Assembly (NCBI GenBank): GCA_000310025.1 | Contig: FN649752.1 | Coordinates: 735,550-799,549, forward strand | Length of the DNA stretch: 64,000 nucleotides | DNA from: Ectocarpus siliculosus | Taxonomy: Eukaryota > Sar > Phaeophyceae > Ectocarpales > Ectocarpaceae | Direction: 5' to 3' | Shown: piece after piece, positions 1 to 13,300 of the stretch | Position numbering within the stretch: position 1 is the first letter of the stretch | How the letters are laid out: every line of letters begins with the position of its first letter | Position numbers and translations under genes: made by a program | Notes under the pieces: generated by a model | The model's database searches: none | What the model was told of the DNA's origin: nothing | Seen by the model: the letters and a program-made list of their open reading frames with translations, nothing else

Positions 1-3000
1 TGGATGATTTGTCTCCGGTGGGGCCGGAGGAAGCAGAGGCGGCGGAGTTGGATGGTGGTGCTGTCGAGGCGCCGATCGAGGTGAGTGTATGAAGTGGTTG
101 CAGTAGCGTTTAGGCTGTTTAGGTGATCTTTGGAGGTACTGCGCCAATGTGGAAATGTGCTCGAGAGTTGCGATTTGCAGTAACGATTGAGCCGTTTTCG
201 TTGATAGAATGAAGCCGCTCGATATCAGCCTTCGACGAAACGTGTTTGGGTGGTGTCCTTCTCAACACTACTGTCGTTTCCACTCTCCGTTGTATCCTTG
301 TGGCTCGTGCTCACTAGTGCTAGGGTATCCTCAAGCGCTTGACATGGTTTCCCCCTCGCTGTCGCTCTGCCGATTCCTGCACGTGCGTGCTCATTGTCCA
401 GGTCGTCGGGGGCGCACCCTCCGACCAACCCACTCCGGTGGCAGCGGAAGACGCCCCGATCGATGATATCCCGGTGACTGCCGTGGCGGAGCCGTCTGTG
501 CCCGTGACGGCTGAGGAGACACCGAAGCAGGCTGACGCCGAGACCGCCGGGGACGTTCCGTCGAGCACGGCTGGAGATGTGGATGTCGCTGAGAAGGCGC
601 CGGTGTCGTCGGGGTTGGTGTCCGCGCTGGTATCGGCGCTCGAGGAGAGTTCAACGGCGCCACCGGAGGAAGAGGCGGCCGCCCCAGTCGTGGACGAGGT
701 ACTACCGTCATCCACCGGCGACTGTTCTCCCACAGCTCGTGTGGAGGCGACGTCCGTTGTAGACGATGCATCGGTGGTCGTTGAAGCGGCCGCTGTGGAC
801 CCTGTGGCTGCGGCGTCGAGCGTGCCAGAACCAACTCCGGCCGTCGTGGACGAGGTACCCGAACCAGCAGAGGTGGACGTGGTCTCGTCGAGATCCGGCG
901 AGGTCACGGAGGAGCGAGACGGCGTGGCAGCCGACGACGTGCCATCTCCGGCGTTGGCCACGGAGACCACTGCGGCCGCCGTCACCGAGCCGGTCCTGTC
1001 AGGCACTGGTGATGTTGTGCCGGAGGTTGTGGTCGACGTGGCAGGTCCGTTGTTGGAAGTCGAGGCGGTGTCAGAGGTGGGCGAGGTAGCGGCGAAGACG
1101 TCTGGTACTGGTGGTGACGACGCAGACCCTTCTATGTCATCGCTGGTGGATGATTTGTCTCCGGTGGGGCCGGAGGAAGCAGAGGCGGTGGAGTTGGATG
1201 GTGGTGCTGTCGAGGCGCCGATCGAGGTGAGTGTGTGGAGTATTATTGTTGTTTTTAGCCCCGGCAGTTGTTGGGTATTGTTGATCGAGGTGGAAACGAA
1301 TTCTGGTGTTGCGAGGCGTTGTCAGCGTCGGGCCGTTACTGTGGCAGCGATGAAGACGTTCGACATTGGCCAATGACGACGACGTAGCTTTGTGGGTCGA
1401 CCAGTCAACCCCCTCGTTTATCTTACCGGTTGGTGTCCGTGGCTCTCTATTGCTATGGTACGCCGCGGCGTGACGTCCTCTTTTTCCCGCTGTCGCTCTG
1501 TTGAACCCTGTACGTACAATTTCTGCAGGATCTCGAGGCGTCACCCTCCGATCAACCAAGTTCGGGTTCGGCGGGAGCCGCCCCCATCGATGATGTCCCG
1601 GTGACTGCCGTGGCGGAGCCGTCTGTGTCCGCGACGACTGAGGAGACACGGAAGCAGGCAGACGGCGAGACCGCCGGGAAAGTTCTGTCGAGCACGGCTG
1701 GAGATGTGGATGTCGCTGAGAAGGCGCCGGTGTCGGCGGGGTTGGTGTCCGCGCTGGTATCGGCGCTCGAGGAGAGTTCGGCGGTGCCACCGGAGGAAGA
1801 GGCGGCCGCCCCATCCGTGGACAAGGTACTACCGTCAACCACCGACGACTGTTGTCCCACAGCTCCTGTGGAGGCGACGTCCGTTGTAGACGGTGCATCG
1901 GTGGTCGTTGAAGCGGCCGCTGTGGACCCTGCGGCTGCGGCGTCGAGCGTGCCAGAACCAACTTCGGCCGTCGTGGACGAGGTAGCCGAACCGGCGGAGG
2001 TGGAGGTAGCCCCGATCGATGCCGTACCGGTGTCCGCGATGGCTGAGGAGACACCGAAGCAGGCAGACGAGACCGTCGAGGACGTTCCTTCGAGCACGGC
2101 TGGAGTTATGGACGTCGCTGAGAAGGTACCGATGGCGGCGGCGTCTCAGTCCGCGCTGGTATCGGCGCTCGAGGAGAGTTCAACGACGCCACCGGAGGAA
2201 GAGGCGGCCGCCCCAGTGGTGGATGAGCTGCTACCGTCATCCACCGACGACTGTTCTCCCACAGCTCCTGTTCCCACAGCTCCTGTAGAGGCGACGTCCG
2301 TTGTCGACGATGCATCCGTGGTCGTTGAAGCGGCCGCTGTGGACCCTGCGGCTGCGGCGTCGAGCGTGCCAGAACCAACTCCGGCCGTCGTGGACGAGGT
2401 AGCCGAACAGGCAGAGGTCGACGTGGTCCCGCCGAGTTCCGGAGAGGTCACGGAGGAGCGAGACGGCGTGGCAGCCGACGGCGTGCCATCTCCGGCTTTG
2501 GCCACGGAGGCCACTGCGGCCGCCGTCACCGAGCCCGTCCTGTCAGGCACGGGTGATGTTGTGCCGGAGGTTGCGGTCGATGTGGCGGCTCCGTTGTTGG
2601 AAGTCGAGCCGGTGTCAGAGGTGGGCGAGGTAGCGGCGAAGACGTCTGGTACTGGTGGTGACGACGGAGTCCCTTGTTTGCCATCGCTGGTGGACGATTT
2701 GTCTCCGGTCGGGCCGGAGGAAGCAGAGGCGGCGGAGTTGGATGGTGGTGCTGTCGAGGCGCCGATCGAGGTGAGTGTGTGAAGTGGTTGCAGTAGCGTT
2801 TAGGCTGTTTAGGTGATCTTTGGAGGTACTGCGCCAATGTGGAAATGTGCTCGAGAGTTGCGATCTGCAGTAACGATTGGGCCGTTTTCGTTGATAGAAT
2901 GAAGCCGCTCGATATCAGCCTTCGACGAAACGTATTTGGGTGGTGTCCTTCTCAACACTGCTGTCGTTTCCACTCTCCGTTGTATCCTTGTGGCTCGTGC

Positions 3001-6000
3001 TCACTAGTGCTAGGGTATCCATCAGCACTTGACATGGTTTCCCCCTCGCTGTCGCTCTGCCGATTCCTGCACGTGCGTGCTCATTGTCCAGGTCGTCGGG
3101 GGCGCACCCTCCGACCAACCCACTCCGGTGGCAGCGGAAGACGCCCCGATCGATGATATCCCGGTGACTTCCGTGGCGGAGCCGTCTGTGCCCATGACGG
3201 CTGAGGAGACACCGAAGCAGGCTGACGCCGAGACCGCCGGGGACGTTCCATCGAGCACGGCTGGAGATGTGGATGTCGCTGAGAAGGCGCCGGTGTCGTC
3301 GGGGTTGGTGTCCGCGCTGGTATCGGCGCTCGAGGAGAGTTCAACGGCGCCACCGGAGGAAGCCGCGGCCGCCCCAGTCGTGGACGAGGTACTACCGTCA
3401 TCCACCGACGACTGTTCTCCCACAGCTCGTGTGGAGGCGACGTCCGGTGTCGACAATGCATCGGTGGTCGTTGAAGCGGCCGCTGTGGACCCTGCGGCTG
3501 CGGCGTCGAGCGTGCCAGAACCAACTCCGGCCGTCGTGGACGAGGTACCCGAACCAGCGGAGGTGGACGTGGTCTCGTCGAGATCCGGCGAGGTCACGGA
3601 GGAGCGAGACGGCGTGGCAGCCGACGGCGTGCCATCTCCGGCTTTGGCCACGGAGGCCACTGCGGCCGCCGTCACCGAGCCCGTCCTGTCAGGCACTGGT
3701 GATGTTGTGCCGGAGGGTGTGGTCGATGTGGCGGCTCCGTTGTCGGAAGTCGAGCCGGTGTCAGAGGTGGGCGAGGTAGCGGCGAAGACGTCTGGTACTG
3801 GTGGTGACGACGCAGACCCTTCTATGCCAGCGCTGGTGGATGATTTGTCCCCGGTCGGGCCGGAGGGAGCAGAGGCGGTGGAGTTGGATGGTGGTGCTGT
3901 CGAGGCGCCGATCGAGGTGAGTGTGTGGAGTATTATTGTTGTTTTTAGCCCCGGCAGTTGTTGGGTATTGTTGATCGAGGTGGAAACGAATTCTGGTTTT
4001 ACGAGGCGAAGTCAGCGTCGGGCCGTTACTGTGGCAGCGATAATAAAGACGTTCGACATTGGCCAATGACGACGACGTAGTTTTTGTGGGTTGCCCTTTC
4101 AACCCTCTCGTTCACACTACCGGTTGGTGTCCGTGGCTCTCCTTATTGCTATGGTATGCCGCGGCGTGACGTCCTCTTTTTCCCGCTGTCGCTCTGTTGG
4201 ACCCTGTACGTACAATTTCTGCAGGATCTCGAGGCGTCACCCTCCGATCAACCAAGTTCGGGTTCGGCCGGAGACGCCCCCATCGATTATGTCCCGGTGA
4301 CTGCCGTGGCGGAGCCGTCTGCATCCGCGACGACTGAGGAGACACCGAAGCAGGCAGACGGCGAGACCGCCGGGGAAGTTCTGTCGAGCACGGCTGGAGA
4401 TGTGGATGTCGCTGAGAAGGCGCCGGTGTCGTCGGGGTTGGTGTCCGCGCTGGTATCGGCGCTCGAGGAGAGTTCGGCGGTGCCACCGGAGGAAGAGGCG
4501 GCCGCTCCAGTCGTGGATGAAGTACTACCGTCAACCACCGACGACTGTTCTCCCACAGCTCCTGTGGAGGCGACGTCGGTTGTAGACGATGCATCGGTGG
4601 TCATTGAAGCGGCCGCTGTGGACCCTGCGGCTGCGGCGTCGAGCGTGCCAGAACCAACTCCGGCCGTCGTGGACGAGGTACCCGAACCGGCGGAGGTGGA
4701 GGTGGCCCCGATCGATGCCGTACCGGTGTCCGCGACGGCTGAGGAGACACCGAAGCAAGCAGACGGTGAGACCGTCGGGGACGTTCCTTCGAGCACGGCT
4801 GAGGTTATGGATGTCGCTGAGAAGGTACCGATGGCGGTGGCGTCTCAGTCCGCGCTGGTATCAGCGCTCGAGGAGAGTTCAACGGCGCCACCGCAGGAAG
4901 AGGCGGCCGCCCCAGTCGTGGACGAGGTACTACTCTCATCCATCGACGACTGTTCTCCCACACCTCGTGTAGAGGCGACATCCGGTGTCGACGATGCATC
5001 GGTGGTCGTTGAAGCGGCCGCTGTGGACCCTGCGGCTGCGGCGTCGAGCGTGCCAGAACCAACTCCGGCCGTCTTGGACGAGGTACCCGAACCGGCGGAG
5101 GTCGACGTGGTCTCGTCGAGTTCCGGCGAGGTCACGGAGGAACGAGACGGCGTGGCAGCCGACGGCGTGCTTCGTTCGGGATTGGCCGCGGAGACCACTG
5201 CGGCTGCCGTAACCGAGCCCGTCCTGTCAGGCACTGGTGATGTTGTGCCGGAGGGTGTGGTCGATGTGACGGCTCCGGTGTCGAAAGTCGAGCCGGTGTC
5301 AGAGGTGGGCGAGGTAGCGGCGAAGACGTCTGGTACTGGTGGTGACGACGCGGACCCTTCTATGCCATCGCTGGTGGACGAGGTTTCCCCGGTCGGGCCG
5401 GAGGAAGCAGAGGCGGCGGAGTTGAATGGTGGTGCTGTCGAGGCGCCGATCGAGGTGAGTGTGTGAAGTGGTTGCAGTAGCGTTTAGACTGTTGAGGTGA
5501 TCTTTGGAGGTTCTGCGCCAATGTGGAAAAGTGGGCGAGTGTGCCGACTTACGGTCAAGTTTGGGCCGTTTTCGTTGATTTGATGAAGCCGGTCGATATC
5601 AGCCTTCGACGAAACGTGTTTGGGTGGTGTCCTTCTCAACACTGCTGTCGTTTCCACTCTCCGTTGTATCCTTGTGGCTCGTGCTCGCTAGTGCTATGGT
5701 TTCCATCAGCGCTTGACATGGTTTCCCTCTCGCTGTCGCTCTGCCGATTCCTGCACGTGCGTGCTCAATTGTCCAGGTCGTCGGGGGCACACTCTCCGAC
5801 CAACTCACTTCGGTGGCAGTGGAAGACGCCCCGATCGATGATGTCCCGGTGACTGCCGTGGCGGAGCCGGCTGTGCCCGTGACGGCTGAGGAGACACCGA
5901 AGCAGGCAGACGGCGAGATCGCCGGAGACGTTCCATCGAGCACGGCTGGAGATGTGGATGTCGCTGAGAAGGCGCCGGTGTCGTCGGGGTTGGTGTCCGC

Positions 6001-9000
6001 GCTGGTATCGGCGCTCGAGGAGAGTTCACCGGCGCCACCGGAGGGAGCCGCGGCCGCCCCAGTCGTGGACGAGGTGCTACCGTCATCCACGGACGACTGT
6101 TCTCCCACAGCTCCTGTGGAGGCGACGTCCGTTGTAGACGATGCATCGGTGGTCATTGAAGCGGCCGCTGTGGACCCTGCGGCTGTGACGTCGAGCGTGC
6201 CAGAACCAACTCCGGCCGCCGTGGACGAGGTACTTGAATCGGCGGAGGTGGAGGTGGTCCCGCCGACATCCGGCGAGGTCACGGAGGAGCGAGACGGCGT
6301 GGCAGCCGACGGCGTGCCATCTCCGGCGTTGGCCACGGAGACCACTGCGGCCGCCGTCGCCGAGCCGGTCCTGTCAGGCACTGGTGATGTTGTGCCGGAG
6401 GGTGTGGTCGATGTGGCGGCTCCGTTGTTGGAAGTCGAGGCGGTGTCAGAGGTGGGCGAGGTAGCGGCGACGACGCCTGTTATTGGTGGTGACGACGCAG
6501 ACCCTTCTATGTCATCGCTGGTGGACGATTTGTCTCCGGTCGGGCCGGAGGAAGCAGAGGCGGTGGAGTTGGATGGTAGTGCGGTCGAGGCGCCGATCGA
6601 GGTGAGTTTGGGAAGTATTATTGTTGTTTTTAGCCCCGGCAGTTGTTGGGTATTGCTGATCGAGGTGGAAACGAATTCAGGAGCTACGACGCGTAGTCAG
6701 CGTTGGGCCGTTACTGTGGCAGCGATAAAGACGTTCGACATTGGCCAATGACGACGACGTAGCTTTGTGGGTTGCCCTTGCTAGCCTTTCGTTCAGACTA
6801 CCGGTTGGTGTCCGTGGCTCTCTATTGCTATGGTATGTCGCGGTGTGACGTCCTCTTTTTCCCGCTGTCGCTCTGTTGGACCCTGTACGTGCAATTTCTG
6901 CAGGAGCTCGAGGCCTCACCCTCCCATCGACCAAGTTCGGGTTCGGCCGGAGACGCCCTGATCGATTATGTCCCGGTGACTGCCGTGGCGGAGCCGTCTG
7001 TGTCCGCGACGACTGAGGAGACACCGAAGCAGGCAGACGGCGAGACCGCCGGGGAAGTTCTGTCGAGCACGGCTGGAGATGTGGATGTCGCTGAGAAGGC
7101 GCCGGTGTCGGCGGGGTTGGTGTCCGCGCTGGTATCGGCGCTCAAGGAGAGTTCGGCGGTGCCACCGGAGGGAGCCGCGGCCGCCCGATCCGTGGACAAA
7201 GTACTACCGTCAACCACCGACGACTGTTCTCCCACAGCTCCTGTGGAGGCGACGTCCGTTGTAGACGGTGCATCCGTGGTCATTGAAGCGGCCGCTGTGG
7301 ACCCTGCGGCTGCGGCGTCGAGCGTGCCAGAACCAACTCCGGCCGTCGTGGACGAGGTAGCCGAACCGGCAGCGGTGGAGGTGGCCCCGATCGATGTCGT
7401 ACCGGTGTCCGCGATGGCTGCGGAGACACCCAAACAGGCTGACGGCGAGACCCGCGGGGACGTTCCGTCGAGCACGGCTGGAGATGTGGACGTCGCTGAG
7501 AAGGTACCGATGGCGGCGGCGTCTCAGTCCGCGCTGGTATCAGCGTTCGAGGAGAGGCTAACGGCGCCACCGGAGGAAGAGGCGGCCGCCCCAGTGGTGG
7601 ATGAGGTACTACCGTCATCCACCGACGACTGTTCTCCCACAGCTCCTGTGGAGGCGACGTCCGTTGTCGACGATGAATCGGTGGTCGTTGAAGCGGCCGC
7701 TGTGGACCCTGCGGCTGCGGCGTCGAGCGTGCCAGAACCAACTCCGGCCGTTGTGGACGAGGTACCCAAACCGGCAGAGGTGGAGGTGGTCTCGTCGAGT
7801 TCCGGCGAGGTCACGGAGGAGCGAGACGGCGTGGCAGCCGACGGCGTGCCATCTCCGGCGTTGGCCACGGAGACCACTGCGGCCCCCGTCACCGAGCCCG
7901 TCCTGTCAGGCACTGGTGATGTTGTGCCGGAGGTTGTGGTGGACGTGGCGGCTCCGTTGTTGGAAGTCGAGCCGGTGTCAGAGGTGGGCGAGGTAACAGC
8001 GAAGACGTCTGGTACTGGTGGTGACGACGCAGACTCTTGCATGTCATCGCTGGTGGACGATTTGTCTCCGGTCGGGCCGGAGGAAGCAGAGGCGGCGGAG
8101 TTGGATGGTGGTGCTGTCGAGGCGCCGATCGAGGTGAGTGTATGAAGTGGTTGCAGTAGCGTTTAGGCTGTTTAGGTGATCTTTGGAGGTACTGCGCCAA
8201 TGTGGAAATGTGCTCGAGAGTTGCGATTTGCAGTAACGATTGGGCCGTTTTCGGTGATAGAATGAAGCCGGTCGATATCAGCCTTCGACGAAACGTGTTT
8301 GGGTGGTGTCCTTCTCAACACTGCTGTCGTTTCCACTCTCCGTTGTATCCTTGTGGCTCGTGCTCACTAGTGCTAGGGTATCCATCAGCACTTGACGCCC
8401 TCTTTTTCCCGCTGTCGCTCTGCCGATTCCTGCACGTGCGTGCTCATTGTCCAGGTCGTCGGGGGCGCACCCTCCGACCAACCCACTCCGGTGGCAGCGG
8501 AAGACGCCCCGATCGATGATATCCCGGTGACTGCCGTGGCGGAGCCGTCTGTGCCCGTGACGGCTGAGGAGACACCGAAGCAGGCTGACGCCGAGACCGC
8601 CGGGGACGTTCCATCGAGCACGGCTGGAGATGTGGACGTCGCTGAGAAGGCGCCGGTGTCGTCGGGGTTGGTGTCCGCGCTGGTATCGGCGCTCGAGGAG
8701 AGTTCAACGGCGCCACCGGAGGAAGAGGCGGCCGGCCCAGTCGTGGACGAGGTACTACCGTCAACCACCGGCGACTGTTCTCCCGCAGCTCCTGTGGAGG
8801 CGACGTCCGTTGTAGACGATGCATCCGTGGTCGTTGAAGCGGCCGCTGTGGACCCTGCGGCTGCGGCGTCGAGCGTGCCAGAACCAACTCCGGCCGTTGT
8901 GGACGAGGTACCCGAACCGGCAGAGGTGGAGGTGGTCTCGTCGAGTTCCGGCGAGGTCACGGAGGAGCGAGACGGCGTGGCAGCCGACGACGTGCCATCT

Positions 9001-10347
9001 CCGGCGTTGGACACGGAGGCCACTGCGGCCCCCGTCACCGAGCCCGTCCTGTCAGGCACTGGTGATGTTGTGCCGGAGGGTGTGGTCGATGTGGCGGCTC
9101 CGTTGTCGGAAGTCGAGCCGGTGTCAGAGGTGGGCGAGGTAGCGGCGAAGACGTCTGGTACTGGTGGTGACGACGCAGACCCTTCTATGCCATCGCTGGT
9201 GGACGATTTGTCCCCGGTGGGGCCGGAGGAAGCAGAGGCGGCGGAGTTGGATGGTGGTGCTGTCGAGGCGCCGATCGAGGTGAGTGTGTGGAGTGGTTGC
9301 AGTAGCGTTTAGGCTGTTTAGGTGATCTTTGGAGGTACTGCGCCAATGTGGAAATGTGCTCGAGAGTTGCGATTTGCAGTAACGATTGGGCCGTTTTCGG
9401 TGATAGAATGAAGCCGGTCGATATCAGCCTTCGACGAAACGTGTTTGGGTGGTGTCCTTCTCAACACTGCTGTCGTTTCCACTCTCCGTTGTATCCTTGT
9501 GGCTCGTGCTTACTAGTCCTAGGGTATCCATAAGCGCTTGACATGGTTTCCCCCTCGCTGTCGCTCTGCCGATTCATGCACGTGCGTGCTCATTGTCCAG
9601 GTCGTTGGTGGCGCACCCTCCGACCAACCCACTTCGGTGGCAGCGGACGACGCCCCGATCGATGATATCCCGGTGACTTCTGTGGCGGAGCCGTCTGTGC
9701 CCGTGACGGCTGAGGAGACACCGAAGCAGGCAGACGGCGAGACCGCCGGGGACGTTCCGTCGTGCACGGCTGGAGATGTGGATGTCGTTGAGAAGGCGCC
9801 GGTGTCGTCGGGGTTGGTGTCCGCGCTGGTATCGGCGCTCGAGGAGAGTTCACCGGTGCCACCGGAGGAAGAGGCGGCCGCCCCAGTCGTGGACGAGGTA
9901 CTACCGTTATTCGTGGAGGACCCTGCGACTGTGGCGTCGAGCGTGCCAGAACCAACTCCGGCCGTCGTGGACGAGGTACCCGAACCGGCGGAGGTGGACG
10001 TGGTGCCATCGAGATCCGGCGAGGTCGCGGCGGAGCGAGTCGGCGCGGCAGCCGGCGACGTGCCATCTCCGGCGTTGGCTGCGGAGGCCACTACGGCCGC
10101 CGTCACCGAGCCCGTCCTGTCAGGCACTAGTGATGTTGTGCCGGAGGTTGTGGTCGACGTGGCAGCCCCGGTGTTGGAAGTCGAGCCGGTGTCAGTGGTG
10201 GGTGAGGTAGCGGGGAAGACGTCTGGTACTGGTGGTGACGACGCAGATCCTTCTATGCCAGCGCTGGTGGACGATTTGTCTCCGGTCGGGCCGGAGGAAG
10301 CAGAGGCGGCGGAGTTGGATGGTGGTGCTGTCGAGGCGCCGATCGAG
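1..10347 (+). repeat. recent tandem exon array: alternating X (825 bp) and Y (1230 bp) exons
   Basis: Exons alternate between type X (starts VVGGAPSDQ; 402-1226, 3092-3916, 5777-6601, 8455-9279, 9601-10347) and type Y (starts DLEASPSDQ or ELEASPSHR; 1529-2770, 4225-5454, 6904-8133, plus the partial 1-80). The X+Y dimer repeats at 2690, 2685 and 2678 bp. Introns are nearly as conserved as exons: after X they begin gtgtggagtattattg (GTTTGGGAAGTATTATTG after 5777-6601) and after Y gtgtgaagtggttgcag, which points to recent duplication. Y exons carry an internal duplication of about 405 bp of the X-like N-terminal half. The copy at 1529-2770 has 12 extra bases (a TAPV repeat). The last copy, 9601-10347, lacks about 26 codons including the conserved Cys segment. 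Confidence 0.88.
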
Positions 10348-13300
10348 GCGAGTGTGTGGATTGTTTTGTTACATTTCGACTCGGCGGTTGGCTATGATTG
10401 TTTTAAAGCAGAAGGTGGAAACGTAGGTGGAATTTGTTACGTGTAGACAGCATTGGAGCGGCATTGTTGAAAGGACAAGGATGCAGGCGGTTAACAGCAG
10501 CCAACGCCCTACTGGGGTTTCGGTTGTCATTCTCGACCCTGTGGTGTACACCTCCCGTTGTATCCTTGTGGCTTGTTCACGCAAGTGCGATGGCATGATC
10601 TGATGACGCTGTCGTTTCCTGCTGCCTCTCGGTGTCGTCCTTGACGTATGTTTTCTTCAGGATGTCGATGGCGCACCCTCCGAACAACCCAGTTCGGTGG
10701 CTGCAGGAGACGCCGCGATCGATGTTGACCCGGTGACTGCGACGGCTGAGGAAACACCGAAGCAGGGAGACAGCAAGACTGCCGAGGACCTTCCGTCGAG
10801 TACGGCTGGAGATGTGGATGCCCCGGAGAAGGCGCCGGTGGCAGCGGGGTTGGTGTCCGCGCTGGTATCGGCGCTCGAGCAAAGTTCAGCAGCGCCACCG
10901 GAGGAAGAGGCGGACGCTCCAGTGGTGGATGAGGTACTACCGTCGGCCATCAACGACTGTTCTCCTACGGCTCCTGTGGAGACGACGTCGGGTGTCGACG
11001 ATGCATCCGTGGGCGTTGAAGCGGTGCCTGTTGCTGAATCCGTCGAGGACACGTCGACTCCCGTCTCGAGCGTATCAGAACCTAGCCCGGTCGTCGTAAA
11101 CGAGGTACCCGAACCGGGGGTGGAGGACGTGGTCCCACCGAGTTCCGGCCAGGTCACGGAGGAGCCAGACGGCGCGGCAGCCGACGACGTGCCATCTTCG
11201 GCGTTGGCTGCGGAGGCCACTGCGGCCGCCGTAACCGAGCCGGTCCTGTCAGGCACTGGTGATGATGTGCCGGAGGCTGTGGCCAACGTGACGACTCCGG
11301 TGTTGGAAGTCGAGCCGGTGTCAGAGGCGGGCGAGGTAGCGGCGACGATGTCTGGTACTGGTGGTGACGACGCAAATCCGTCAAGGCCACCGCTGTTGGA
11401 TGATTTGTCTCCAACGGGACCGGAGGAAGCAGAGGCGGCGGACTTGGATGGTGGTGCGGGCAAGTCGCCGATCGAGGTGAGTGTGTTGAGTGTTTTGCGT
11501 CGAGATTTGACACCGCGGTTGTTGTTGAATGTTTTGGTCTTGGTGGAATCCTGGGCGAATGTTGCGACGTGTGATCAACATGGGGTCGATTCTGTGGATA
11601 CCGTTACACAGTTGCACATCGGCCAACGCCGAATGGATTTGTTTATTTCCTTTCTCAAGACCGTCGCATGCACTACCTTTTGTGTCTGGGGACTTCTTCA
11701 CGCTAGTGTTGTGTTTTCCACCAGGGCTTGATATCTTCGGTCTACCGCCTGCCGCTCTGTATGCCCCCTAACGTTTGTTCTGTTCAGGACGTTGGCGGCG
11801 TACCCTGCGAGCAGCCCGCTTCGTTGGCAGCAGACGACGCCCCGATCGATGTCGTTCCGGAGACTGCTGTGGCGGAGCCGTCTGTGTTCGCGACGGCTGA
11901 GGAGACACCGAAGCTGGCTGTCGACGAGACCCCTGGGGACGTTCCGTCGATCACGGCTGGATACGCGGATACCACTGAGAAGGCGCCGGTGTCCGCGGGG
12001 TTGGTGTCCGCGCTGGTATCGGCGCTCGAGAAGAGTTCCGCGGCGCCATCGGAAGAAGAGGCGGCCGCCCCAGTAGTGGACGAGGTACTACCGTCATCCA
12101 CCGACGACTGTTCTCCTACAGCTCCTGCAGAGACGACGTCCGTTGTAGACGATACAACCGTGGGCGTTGAAGCGGCACCTGTGGACCCTGCTGTGTCCGC
12201 GGAAGACGCAGCGGCTGCGGTGTCGAGCGTACCAGAACCAATTCCGGCCGTAGACGAGGCACCCGGACAGGCGGTGACGGCCGCGGTCCCATCGAGTATT
12301 GGTGGGGTCACGGAGAAGCCGGAGGACGTGGAAGCCGACGATGTGCCATCTTCGGCGTTCGTTGTAGAGGCAAATGCTACCGCCGTCGAGGAGCCGGTAC
12401 TGTCTGGCACGGGTGATGTTGTGCCGGAGGCTGTGGTGGACGTGGCGACGCCAGTGTTGGAAGTCGAGCCTGTATCAGAGTTGGGCGAGGTGGCGGCGAC
12501 GGCGTCTGGTACTGGTGCTGAGGAGGCGGACTCGTCTATGCCAGCGCTGGTGGACGATTTGTCCCCGGTTGAGCCGGAGGAAGCAGAGACGGTGGAATTG
12601 GATGGTGGTGCTGTCGAGGCGCCGATCGAGGCGAGTGTGTGAAGTGTTCTTCGTAGAGATTTTGACACGGCGGTTGTTGTCTTAGTTGTTTGTCTAGGAG
12701 GAAACCTAAGCGTGTGTGGCGATGTGTAGTGAAGGTTGGTCCGGTACTGTTGAAGGGATGCAGACGTTCGACACCAGCCAGCGCAGCAGTAGTTGGTTGG
12801 TTGCTCTTCTCAACTCCGTCGTTGACACTACGCGTTGCATCCCGTGGTATCCACTTGTACTTGATATCTTCGTTTTCCCGCTGTCGCTCTGTGGGGCCTT
12901 GCACGTACATACTCTTTCTGCAGGACGTCGGCGGCGTACCCTCCGAGCAACTAACTACGGTTGCAGCAGGAGACGCGCCGATTGATGCCGTTCCGGAGAC
13001 TGCTGTGGTGGAGCCGTCTGTGGTCGTGACGGCTGAGGAGAGACCGAAGCAGGCAGACGGAGAGACCGCCGCGGACGTCCCGTCGAGTACCGGTGGCAAT
13101 GTGGATGTCGCTGAGAAGGCGCCGGTGGCGGCAGGGTTGGTGTCCGCGCTGGTATCGGCTCTCGAGAAGAGCTCTGCGGCGCCATCGGAGGAAGAGGCGG
13201 CCGCCCCATCCGTGGGCAAGGTACTACCGTCATCCACCGACGACTGTTCTCCTACAGCTCCTGTGGAGACGTCCGTTGTAGACGATGCATCCGAAGGCGC

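Noticed and set aside
320-1006. Long antisense open frames under the plus-strand X/Y exons (e.g. minus 320-1006, 3022-3696, 5599-6381), Ser/Thr/Ala/Gly-rich
   Set aside because: They recur under every repeat copy and mirror the sense codon bias. The sense frame has matching splice sites and phases; the antisense does not.
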